A DNA stretch of 64,000 nucleotides from the NCBI GenBank assembly GCA_949825045.1, contig OX463814.1:31886383-31950382 (forward strand), read 5' to 3'. The position numbers and the translations under genes are program-made. Under the pieces are notes generated by a model. That model saw nothing but the letters and a program-made list of their open reading frames with translations. It was not told the origin of the DNA and did no database searches. Origin of the DNA: Argyresthia goedartella (taxonomy: Eukaryota; Arthropoda; Insecta; Lepidoptera; Argyresthiidae). Positions 14,201 through 26,200 of this stretch are shown piece after piece (position 1 is the stretch's first letter; each line of letters starts with the position of its first letter).

Positions 14201-17200
14201 GAGAAGCACAATAAAAGCCTCGGCGGAAGTGGCAATCGCCTGACTCGTATCATTGAAGGCCGAGCCGACTTTCCCCGCAGCGGCAATAATGTTCTATATC
14301 CCGATACAAACCGAATTCCCGTCTCTTCTTAAACGCGGGTATGAAGTATTGAGGAATTTAATGATCATCATATCAAGCCAATCAAACTCAGGTAAGCTGA
14401 AGTTTCCCGACGGTAAGCCTGTTGAATAAACATTGGCTTACATGCCGTTAACAAACACCGCTTTAGTTAATCTATCGGCAATTCCGCGCCCAGGTTCCAT
14501 CCGATTTCGGTGAAAGGAATCTTCGAGTGAATGCCCCGTGGCCGACGATTTCGTTATGATTCATTCATCGATCATGAGTCGACAGACTGTCAACTGGTTA
14601 ACATGAATAAAGTCCTCATCATTTGAAATGATGAGTGGTAATTGGCAATGAAAGCCAGCTAGGCCGGTCAATATCGACATCAAACATTGCAAACGCGCAT
14701 GTAACTACGATTTTGTTATATGTTGTTAGGTCCCTTGAGAGTAGTTAACACCCAAGTTTGCAACCCTGAAAACCCTGTGCTGTCAATGTCAATGTCAAAT
14801 TAAAATCCGTTCAGTAGTTTTTGCGTGTGTATCTCATGAACCGTGATAGCTAGAGAGTTGAAATTTTCACAGGTGATGTATTTCTGTTGCCGCTATAACA
14901 AAAAATACTAAAAACCAGAATACAATAAATATTAAGGGGGGCTCCCATACAAAAAACGTGATTTTTTTGCTGGTTTTTGTAGATAATGTTTCGGAGGCTG
15001 TTTCTCATAAACTGTGATAGCTAGAGAGTTGAAATTTTCACAGGTGATGTATTTTTGTTGCCGCTTTAACAAAAAATACTAAAAACCAGAATACAATAAA
15101 TATTAAGGGGGGCTCCCATACAAAAAACGTGATTTTTTTGCTGGTTTTTGTAGATAATGTTTCGGAGGCTGTTTCTCATGAACTGTGATAGTTAGACAGT
15201 TTAAATTTTCACAGATGATGTATGTCTATTGCTGCTATAACAACGAATACTAAAAACTGGCTAAGTGCGAGTCGGACAACAGATATGATTTCTTTTCCAT
15301 TTTTATAAATGATGGTACGGAACTCTTCGTGCGCGAGTCTGACTCGCACTTGGCCGGTTTTTAATATTATAGTATGACTGATTAGGTTTTTGCTAAATAA
15401 TAAATACATTGTGCTCAATTACATTATGTTTGTAGGATGTATTATAAAGAACAAAGAGTACAAATTTGACATTTAAGATAAAGTAAACATAAAAAGAAAG
15501 CACAAAAAAACAGTATAACGATTTAAAACTACAAATTTATACAAATTTAGAGACTTAGACTTTTGCCCTTTTGGAAGGACCAGGTCTCAACCAGTCAAGA
15601 TCAGTGGGGGGGAGTGGGGGTGGAGGGATAGTGTTTTCTGGAGGTGAAGGTGGGTCGGCATATGGTGTTGGATTGTCCTCATCCTCGTCCTCCTCATCCA
15701 GAACGATAGGAATGGCGTTGTTGCAATTTCGACCGTGGCAAAAGGAACATAATAATAGAGCACTTGAGCCCGGCCTTTCTGCAAGTGCACGAAGCTAAGC
15801 AACCTTTCTTGCATTTGCAAGCCATCATTTTAAGCAGGGTCTGAGGAGCGGGCTCTGCGCACATTGTGACAGGCATTAGACCTTGTTCGCTGGTCTCCCA
15901 TCCCCAGTTACACGGGTTGACAAACGCTGAGTAACGCAAAGTATTCAGTGTCCCCACATCTCCTCCGTAGAGGTTCATCAAGATCTTCTCGCCAGCATTT
16001 CCTACGTCTTCCTTGTTGGCGTTTGGGTCAAGGAAAATGTTGGCGAGATCTATCCAGTCGGGGGTTTTTTTTAGGATGTTGCACCACTTCATCTTGCCTT
16101 GCCAGAAAAGGGCAGAGGTTGTGTCACACCCGCTGATGGCATGCAGAAATAAAACCACCCCGCGTGGAATCTGCATTTCTCCACAAGTAAACGAGGCCAT
16201 CCGCTAGAAATATTTAAAGACTACCTCAATAATAGGAATCAGCGAGTCAAGATAGGTCATTTTGTTAGTGAATCTGAGACTGTCAAGTTTGGTATCCCAC
16301 AAGGAAGCATACTAGGTCCCACCCTGTTCCTTATATATATTAATGACCTGTGCCAGCTGAATCTATTGAGAGCAAAGGTTTTTAGCTTTGCTGATGACAC
16401 GGCAATAGTTTTTCATGAAAGCAGTTGGGAGAGAGTCTTTCAATGTGCGGAAACAGGAATGACAGTGATATCCACATGGCTGAAAGATAACTTGCTCACC
16501 CTGAATTTAGAAAAAACTAAATATCTCGCCTTTTCGATCATAAATAATAAGAACATTCCCAGCCACCTGACTTTACAAGTTCATATATGCCAAGACTACA
16601 ACCAGGGACTTCCTTGTGACTGCCTCACTGTTTCACAAACAGACTCTATAAAATATCTTGGAGTCATAGTCGATGACCAATTACGATGGAAGAATCATAT
16701 AGACATGATAACAACACGGGTCAGAAAACTTCTATGGGTTTTCAAGCGATTGCGTTCAGTGGCCGACTCCAAACTCCTAACGCAGGTATACTACGCTATG
16801 TGCCAATCCATCCTAGGCTATTGTATTACGTCCTGGGGGGGATCTTGCAAGACTTACATGTTAAAACTGGAGCGTGCACAACGGTCCGTCCTAAGGGTGA
16901 TGACCTGTAAACCCTATAGGTACCCGACCTTAGAACTATACCAGTCTTGCAGGGTGCTCACAGTCCGTCAACTCTACATCAAACGATCAGTTCTCCGACG
17001 CCACTCCACCACGCAGTTTGACCCTATGCTGTTTGCAGATAAACGCAGGAAAGACATGGTTCACATCACAATTAAATCAAGAACATGCTTCTTTCAGACC
17101 CAGCACACTTTTATGGAAGATTTCTTATATAACCGCATTAATAAACAGCTACAAATTTACCCGATGACATACCATTCCTGTAAGAATACTTTGCAAAATT

Positions 17201-20200
17201 GGCTTCTCAAACTCACTTATGATGAGACAGAAAATGTATTAAAGGTCGGGCTAAAATAATATTATCTACCTAATTACACAATCGCTTAATACGCAAATTC
17301 ACACACATTTACGTATATTTATATATATAACTCATATCGATTTATCTGTAAACTATTGTACACTAAATTATCTATGCTAACACCACACACCCACACTCAT
17401 GCACATATACACACACACATGCACACTAACACATACACTACACTATCACATTACATACAATTAATCATTCTAATTTATATTTTTCATATTTCTCTAGCAT
17501 GTTAGAGAAATTAATAAATCCAAAATCAACCAATTAATTTAGCATAATAACTTTACTCGGATATCACAAGCATTATTGTATCACATAACCAGTTACCGTT
17601 CACAATGAGTTCATGTTGTATTTGTAATTAATTTATAGTGAGTTGGTGAGTTGGTACCTGAAATACAGGACTACCTAGTTCGGGGCCAGCAAACCACTGT
17701 ACCTATTAGCTAAACAAATTTATCAGTAATTGTAATATTATATATTAAGCTCAATTTTGTAAAAACATAAATAAATAAAGTTCAAAGTTCAAGTTCAAGT
17801 TCAAGAATTTGCTGGGTATTGGATGCAGTCTGATCCACCTCTACTGCCTTTTAAAAAGTACACATTCGTCTCTCCAGAGTTTAAGCCGTTAAGAAGGACA
17901 AGTAGGTCCACGTCCTCCCCAATGATAAATACTTGATCGAAATCTGAGCTCTTGGAAAGGGCGGTCCTCACTATATCGGCATCGGCGTCTTCTTCAGATT
18001 GATGAATCTCGATACCCACACGCAACCTCTCCTCCCTCAAGTTGTTTTTTTTTTCTTCGTACCAGTTTTTGTACAGAATCGTTTGTCCGACATCTCTAAA
18101 GCACACCAATGTTATTTTTCCTTGGCCACTTTCTGTTATTACAATTTTGTCGCCGAAATGTTTGATGAGGTGAGCTTTGACCGTTCTTACGTCTGGAACA
18201 TACTCACCAGTAATCTGATCCATTAGCTCTTGTAGCGAGAATTGACACTCTTCTCTGTTTTCTCGCAAGTATGAATAAATAGCCTCCATAGCTTGTGGTA
18301 GATTACATACATCTGAGTGCATTGATGGCCTTTTGTCTAATGATCTCGGTAATGAGTACAACTTTTGGTGGCATCGGTGATGGTACCTAGCATCAGCAGC
18401 TACTAAGTCAGTCCCTTCACGAATAAGGCGATCTATAATCTGCTGGCCCCACTCATCGCCTCGACGTGCAGCTATATCAATAACTGTCGCTTTCATCGAC
18501 GGTTTTTCAACTTTGTGCACTGGGTTCTTACGAGCTGCTGGTAGTTTCACTTGGCGCTTTAGAAATTCTTCTGTGATCTCTTCTCCACACAAAAAACAAA
18601 TCTTTTTCAGATTTGTGACTTGTTCTTGACGTAACGATGACCGAGGTGACGGCCGCTCGGGTGGAACTGGATCCCCTCCTCGACGAACAGACGCAGCAAT
18701 ATTCTTTTCAGCTGTATACTTCTTTCTGCATGCATCATGTACGGAGACTTCATTCCTCGTCAAAAGAAATTTTTGTTTTCTCGAAGACAACGTTTTTCAC
18801 TTGCTTCAATGAGTGTGAGGATTCCCTTTTGTTTAACAATCACCACTTTGCCTTCCAGTAGGCTTGAATGACATATAAAACAATCGCCCGGTGAATCCGA
18901 CATCCTGTATGAAGTTTATTTGCGATCACACTATATTGTTTACTTTTTTCACAATTGTCCGAACTTAAGAATTTTAAGAGAAGAACTGCAGAGTAATAAC
19001 AGAAACAGCCCCGCCTACATCAGCTAGTACAAGCGTTGTCGTCTGGTGATGCTGAAACAAAAAAAAAGCAACTGAAACAAGAGCTGTTACATCGGAAATT
19101 CTGTAATTTCACAGTTTTCCTAGCACTGCCGGAGAATTGCCCATCTTTGACTTGCTGTATCTTCGCAACCAAAAGACATGGTGTGCTCAAGTTTCGCTAA
19201 AATTGTAGCAAATTTTGTTATCTTTACTAAAGTACTACCAAACGTACTTGAAAAACTCTTCGTTAAGGTAGATTTTTTAATAAACTGAAATATTTGCCAA
19301 AATTTCGCAGTTTTTCGAGCACCGTGGGGGCAGCACAAGGTTTTCAGGGTTGCGAACTTGGGTATAAACTACTCTCAAGGGACCTAACAACATATAAAAA
19401 AATCGTAGTTACATGCGCGTTTGCAATTTTTATTTTTTTTAATGTAGATATTGACCGGCCTAAGCGCGCAATTTCAAAAGTTGTTTTGATGGGTTTTGAT
19501 AGATCGCTGTTTTGTCAATTTATTTATCAGGTGGTCGGCTCCGCAGAGCCCCCTCCCAGTCGGGCAAAGGCACAGCCGAACCATAAGATTTATTATAAAC
19601 GGCGAAGTGCTAGGCGGCCCCGCGGACGAAGGGTTCCGTACCACGAAACTGGTTTGGCCTTAATTGTGCTCCATACATTTATCATAATTTTTCTGTAATA
19701 TTTAACTAAAGACCTATATTACGTAATTATTTCAAAATTTTTGGATCTGTACTTTCGGTTATGTTCTTTTTTCTTAAATACTTTTTAACTGAGTGTTTCA
19801 GAACTATGAATAAAAAAAACCTCACAACAAACCCTTTCATTTGGCATGTCACAGGATACAGTTTTAAAAAGTTTTAATTCAATTTATTGATTTGCCACCC
19901 AAAAGTATCGCCCAAATTCAAAATTATTTTATCAGACACACCAGTGATCTTATAATGGATCCGATTTTCCTTTTTAAGCTACGGTACTCTAAAAACCTAC
20001 ATTGGCAAATCATGCAAAATCCAAGAAGTAATTGTAAGCTCTATTTAATGCTGTGTTTTTACATAAAACAAGTCCGTATGTAACAGATAATTAATTCATT
20101 CGGCCAACCTCTGTAATCGTATTTACTTTGTTCAATGACGTCGTTACGTTCACTGCAATAGAAAATTGCATACACAATAAATCTGCATTTCATGAATCAA

Positions 20201-23200
20201 CAAAAATTGTGCCACTTTTTACAAACTTCCGCCCAAACTGCCGCAGCGAAAATAGCACAATAATCTGAACTAATTCGATTGCAAATCTCGACAGCTGAGT
20301 GGTGGTGCTGAATGATATGGGCGATAGCGATGTGCAACTTAAATCATATTTAGTAACAAAATCCTATAACACAATAGACGAATTTCTTTCAGATACCTAA
20401 TTAAAAATACGCAGCCTAAATATACCTCGCGCCACGAATTAAGAGCGCTGGGCGACGTTGGCGGGAATCACGGCGCATATGTAACGTGTGACGCGAAGTA
20501 TACCTGGTTATTTAATTTGATATAATTTATTTTCGTTATGTAAATGTTGTAAACCTTTCTATATACCTGTTGTGTTAGGTACACAACACGTACCTATATA
20601 GAAAGGTTTACAACATTCAATTAATATTGTTAATGTAAACTTAATAGATACTTATTTTATAATTTTTGCAATACCTGAAAAGGGAATAACTAAGGGGCGA
20701 ATAACTAAGTTCCTGGTCTATTTTAAGATTACACCAGCTATTTGACACTTAGTAGCAATAAGTTTTTGAAGTTTTGTATTTGCTTTCCTTATTGCTGGCA
20801 TTCTACTTTGCAACATATTTTATTAGTGTGGTCTGATAACCAAATTGGTTGCGTTCTCAATTAGGATTGGTGTTGGTCTGTTAGTTACGTGTCGTGTGAA
20901 TTCGGAAAGCTGCCATACTCATTAAACGTTAATTATTACAAATACTGTGCTTGCAGTGGTTTATAAACTCGGCTCGAGAAAGGTTAGGTAGAGCCCGACC
21001 TGGCTGAAGCAGTGCTGTGGCCCCAGATATTATAATATGTTGCGTAAGGACCCGAAAAAAAGTAGGCCACTCCATTGCTCTTGTGTGAAACGTCGCGCCG
21101 GCTTCCCACCACCTCAGGAACACGCGGTCGCGTGCGAAACACCGCATGCGTAATAAATTTACCCTTTATGAGGTTCTGTGCACTATATTCACACCAGATT
21201 TTTAACCTTATGGTGTTGTGATGTCCAAAACCAATGAAAAAATCTGCATGCTTATGCCTTATAAAGGTTAATAATGTGCAAGAGGAAGCGACTCACACTC
21301 ACCGGGGCGCAACTAGCCTAATGGTGTCTCTTTCAGAAAATAGTTCACCTTACCATATTCGCTGATCGCATGTGCAACTCGGCCACATTATCTGCGCATG
21401 CAGCTCGCTGGAATGCTATCCTTAGAGAGCAGTATTGTAGGTTGGAAACTCGCTGCGAGAAAGGTTGAGTTGGGGAGCGTGTGAACTTTATAACTAAATC
21501 ATTATCAACGTGCATAGTGCTCTCTCGATCGGGGTGACAATGAATTAAGAAGGTTTCAGAGAACAGTAAAATTTCGCTGGAGGATTCATTACAAATGGGT
21601 TGGTATACACAGCTAAATAAAGCCAATGGAATATAAAACCATTGAGGTCGAGGTAGAATAGTGATCTATCGACAAAATCGACACTTTTCGAAGTTATTTC
21701 TCTGCTGTTCAAAAGAAGTCCCAAGTTAAATAATTACTATAACAATTTTGGGACCTGTCTCTAGATTTCGTTCTACTAGAAACGCGATTGGAGGAATTTC
21801 GCTCGTTAGAAATAATGATTGATATGAGGTATTTTTTTTATTTTCTGGCATATTGGAATAGCATACAGACTATAACAGAATTCGAAAATATTTATTTAAA
21901 TGGGTTTTGACAATACTACATACTAATACAATTTTCATAGCTATTTTAGTTAATTTTGTATAAATTTAAAACCGACTTTTTTCCCCGATTCCATCCCTCT
22001 CACACTGCGGTACTTTCCGCCTGGAGTAACGGAGAACTTTGCACGGGCGAGGTATCCCCTTAAAACGTCATTTCCTCAGAATATGCAAAAGGAAAATGAA
22101 GAGCGCCCGTAACAGTTATCGTCCATGGTCCATGCATATACAGTCTTCTACAAATCATGGCTGCCGACTGCCATTGATTGTTCATTCAAAGATAGAACAC
22201 GAATATAATAGCTTTGCTTCTGGCCCCACACTACGATACCCTGTGTCGTGGGAACCAGAAACAGCGACGTCACACACAGAGACATCCAAGACCTGGGTTT
22301 TTTTTCTGTGTCCCCAGCCGGGGATCGAACCCAGGACTTCTCGCATAGTAGGTAGAGCCTTAACCGCAGCGCCAAAGAAGTCGTGCTTTAACTGAGTCTC
22401 CTATGATTTCAGATATGGAAGAGGAGTGCTATCGAGTGATGCCCGCGAGCGCGTGGTCACGCCGGCGCTCCGGCGACCTACCGGTCAAGTCCGAACCCAA
22501 GTCGGAGCCCGACAGCCCGGCCTCGTCCCCCTGCCCCTCGCCCACCCCTGGCTCGCCGAATGCTCAACTCGACTATGTTATTGACCATACGGTAAGGGAC
22601 CTCATGCTAACATGATCTAAATCCATTCTTCCATAATCCACACTTTCAACTATTTATATTTGGCTAGTATTTAATCGCACATCAAAAATACTGTTTTGCA
22701 CAGCAAAAAAGGATCAACAAAAACACTTTTTATATTTTAAGTATTTTTTGTTGTTACATTTTCAACCTAACACGAAGGAGAAAGGGGGCTTCGCTTCGCT
22801 CACCCCATTTACTCTTCACCTAAGCTGCCGCAGCATTTCGCCCTGATATTTGCTGGGCAAATCAGTATCTTTGATGTGCAGTTTAATATTTCCCTTTATA
22901 TTTTATTTTGCTAAAATCTTATATTGGACAAGAAAGAAAGACCTAAAGAAAGACACAGGCTAGCTTTTACTAAACTAAGGTACGTACACATTTTACGAAA
23001 TAGTTTTTCATAATGATATATGCCCTTGGATCTTTAAAAAGGGAGGTTATTCAAGTAGTTTCAATTCATAAGCTAGTTATTAAAACAGCTAAACACATTG
23101 TCGCTATTATATTTTTCCATTATTCCATCGAATGCTTTTGCAGCTGTCTGTCTGTAAATATAGGTATAAGAAAGTCATATTTGTTATTAACAGTTAGCAT

Positions 23201-26200
23201 ATCTATATAACTTTATATATACGTATCTACGATTCGTTCATGATCTGTCAGTAACTCTAACTGGGAGTTACGGTCATGTGTGAGATTCTAGATTTTTTGC
23301 GCACCGAAAGGAAAGGTCAAGGGAGTGCAAGTCAATCATTGGAACTTGGAACCCACTTGACAACTTTCACAATGGCCGACGTTAAAATGGCAACAGTTTT
23401 CGGGGTAACGAGCTGGTATATTATGCCCGCGGTAATTATCTCGATAATGGTACAATTTTGACGTGGACAGACAGGTTCGCTTCAAGTTTGTAGGCTGCTT
23501 TTGAAGCTTTAATTTTTGAATATTTTTTGGGAGACCTCAGTCCAATTTTGTTTAATGCTTCAAATATCATGGTAAACACTTCCTCTTATTCGAAGAGGAC
23601 TGAAGTCGTTTACTTACAATCGCGACTTAAATTAAATATGTTATGACCACCCACTAATAAAGACGCGTTCCCTCCGAAATTACTAGTTCCTTTATCTAAT
23701 GAACATCATTACAGCGAAGAAATATAATATAATCTCGTTCACTAAACGTAAGGACACAGCTTGGAAGCTTAAAACGTTAATACTCTTCTTGTATTCTTTA
23801 AAAGAGTTTTACGACAACGGAAATTCCAAAAGAAGGGTTACGATTAAAGCATGTTCAACACCGACTTATTTTATTTTAACGGTAGGCTACGACCTATTTA
23901 TTTATTTATATATTTTATTTAACTAAGCCTACAGCACAAATTCAAAAATAATATAAACAAAGAACTTAAACTAGTCATAGGCCAATTAAAGGCTTTCATT
24001 TTTTAGGCCGAACATAAAATGGCAGTAAACTTAAACAATTTATAAAACAATTTGGAAGTACCGGGTACAGTCCAATAGGAATGGGAAGGGAATGTGTTTA
24101 GGAGTGTGTTTGTATGTATGTGTTAAGTCAATGTGTGAGTGATAGATACAGATATATACATATAGTCGCAACTGTATAATGAGAGAGAAAACCTCAGCAC
24201 ATTTGATGTTTGCTGTCTTTCAGCTGGAGCATTAAGTGCCCCCTGAACTGGCCGCGTGACAGGTGGAAGATGTCCAGATCTGCAAAGTGTGTGTTGTACG
24301 TTCTTGGCAGGCGGCAGCTGGGAGAATTGGCCGCGTAGTTAGTGTGGGCAAAGGGTACATGTAGGAGTGCAGAGACAGCGTGTCGGGTTCGAGTAGTAGG
24401 TGCCCTAAGTCGTAGCAGCTCGTTAACCAGCTCGGGGCAATCAACATAGCCGTGGTAGACGCTGTGAAGGAGCTGCATGTCCAAGATACTACGCCGGTCC
24501 CTGAGGCTGTGGAGGTTGTGGTGATGACACGATGCAGTGTAGTCATCATTCACAAAATTGCCGCGAAAGTTTAGGTGCCTAATAAATTTGGTCTGTATGC
24601 GCTCTATCATGTCCCCGTGCACTGCATACTGTGGGTTCCAGGCAGTGCTGCAGTACTCGAGAACACTTCGAACATAGGCATAATATAGTATGCGCACACA
24701 GCTCACATCCGTAAAGGGCTTGCTCACCCTTAAAAACACACAAAAAACTGGGACGATTTAAAAAAGACGTTAGTTCGAGCTACCCTCCGTTTTTTACCTA
24801 GTGTTCCATTTTCCCGTGCTACTGTCATCCCGGTCCTCGTCCATCCACATTCAGCAGGAATCTAACCAGTTTCCGTTGGCTTTCCAGACAGGAACCATCC
24901 ACATGCCGCAGGCGGTCCTACAGAAGGTGGGCGTGGCAGGGGTGCCCCAGCTACTGCTCAGCGCGGCGCCCCGTCTGGTCAATGGCTCCAACAAGCTCTC
25001 CGTCAAAGTCACTTCTTCGGGAGGATCTGGTGAGTTATGTATGAGTTATATTTCTTGACATGTGGAGTAAATTTCTCACATTCGATGTTCTCAATCGGGG
25101 AAGCATCTCGGGGATAAAGCTGTATGAATTAGTCTGGAGCGGTCCAGGTTCTGCCTCACAAGGGAGAATTTCCGGGTTAGAATGCCCTCTTTTATATAAT
25201 TTTTTGACGTCACGGCTTCTGGTTCTCGCGACACAGGGTCCTGTCCTGGCCCCACAGTAATGTATGTGCTTATATGTAAATGTCTAAGAGCCCCTTTTGC
25301 CTTTACAGGCTTCAGCCTTCCCCCCACCCCTCCCTCGTCGCTGTCCTCGTCTGACAGTGAAGGCGCACTCTCCCCCTCCCACGATGTGCCGACCGCAGTC
25401 GCCGCCGGCGCTGCTTCCCGGCGCGCGCACCTCTACGTCTCGCACCATCCCAGCCGGCAGCCCATCAACACGCCGCTTATTAGCACCCAGCCGGTGAGTT
25501 GAGCTCCATTTAATCATGCAGTGGTAAATACTAGGCCGCAGATACCCACTGGCTTCAAAACCTTGCTAATGGTTCAATTCAAGCACCACCACGCGCCTCA
25601 ACATCACATAGCCGACCACCGATAGAGGATGTCACCCAAAGAAGGAGAACGTCCAATTGAAGCACTAGTTTGCATGGTAGGGGCTCAGACATAACGTCGG
25701 TCCCTATAACTGTAGGCTGAACAGGTATACACATACATGAACTAGTCTCATAGATAATAAAGCGAAATGAAGCGAAGGGCCGGTGAAGCCTATAGTAGAT
25801 GTCTACCTCATATAGATGCCAAAAGTCGCAAAAATACTGACTGTACTATGGCTAGGTATAGTCAGTACTATACCTAGCCATAGTACAGTCAGTATTTTTG
25901 CGACTAGGGTAGGGATACCTAGGGAGCTGCTGAGAACGCACTAAGTAATGATGGTACTTAGTACTATCCTCTCTTGGGGACTGATCAGTTATTCCAATTC
26001 CAAGTATACACCTCCTCGTGGTCCCTACCGGTAACTTGACTCTTTATAGTCTTGGGTGTAATAGGCTGACGTGACGGAAGTCTTGCCAAGACGCAGTGGC
26101 CCACGTGGCGTTTTACGGCTTAAATCCCTCCAAACAACATGGTTCTACACAGATCTCTTCAGATCTAGTGCAACCGAGCCTGTCACCACGGAAGCGACCC

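Larger units (their letters stand above)
15555..18903 (-). pseudogene. Element-encoded PIN-like/Cys-rich protein, broken
   Basis: On the - strand: ATG at 18903 ([13 protein letters not shown]), a one-base frameshift near 18800, then a long frame to 17801 with [21 protein letters not shown] and [13 protein letters not shown]. It is interrupted by a LINE (about 16203-17805) and resumes at 16200 with [21 protein letters not shown] Cys-rich [17 protein letters not shown] block follows, a second frameshift near 15745, then a Pro-rich tail ending PSKRAKV and TAA at 15555-15557. The D.DLLVLL and GCDTTSA motifs recall PIN/XPG-type nucleases and the Cys block recalls CXC (tesmin) domains; both are inferences. 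Similar proteins are common, unnamed and repeat-associated in insect genomes. Role unknown; clearly dead here. Confidence 0.65.
14662..19460 (-). mobile_element. 4.8-kb element with about 120-bp terminal inverted repeats carrying a PIN-like/CXC gene
   Basis: The left TIR (14662-14781, begins GGCCGGTCAATAT) and right TIR (19331-19460) are inverted copies over their whole length, including CAAACGCGCATGTAACTACG and GTTGTTAGGTCCCTTGAGAG. Both ends abut TA (14660-14661, 19461-19462), suggesting a TA duplication. The only coding part is a broken gene on the - strand (15555-18903). The left subterminal region has 171-bp tandem repeats. A truncated LINE sits inside. The superfamily is not recognised; the encoded protein is not a standard DDE transposase by eye. 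Confidence 0.7.

Noticed and set aside
15571..15798. Short + strand ORF rich in Gly and Ser
   Set aside because: It is the opposite strand of the Pro-rich tail of the element-encoded CXC protein.
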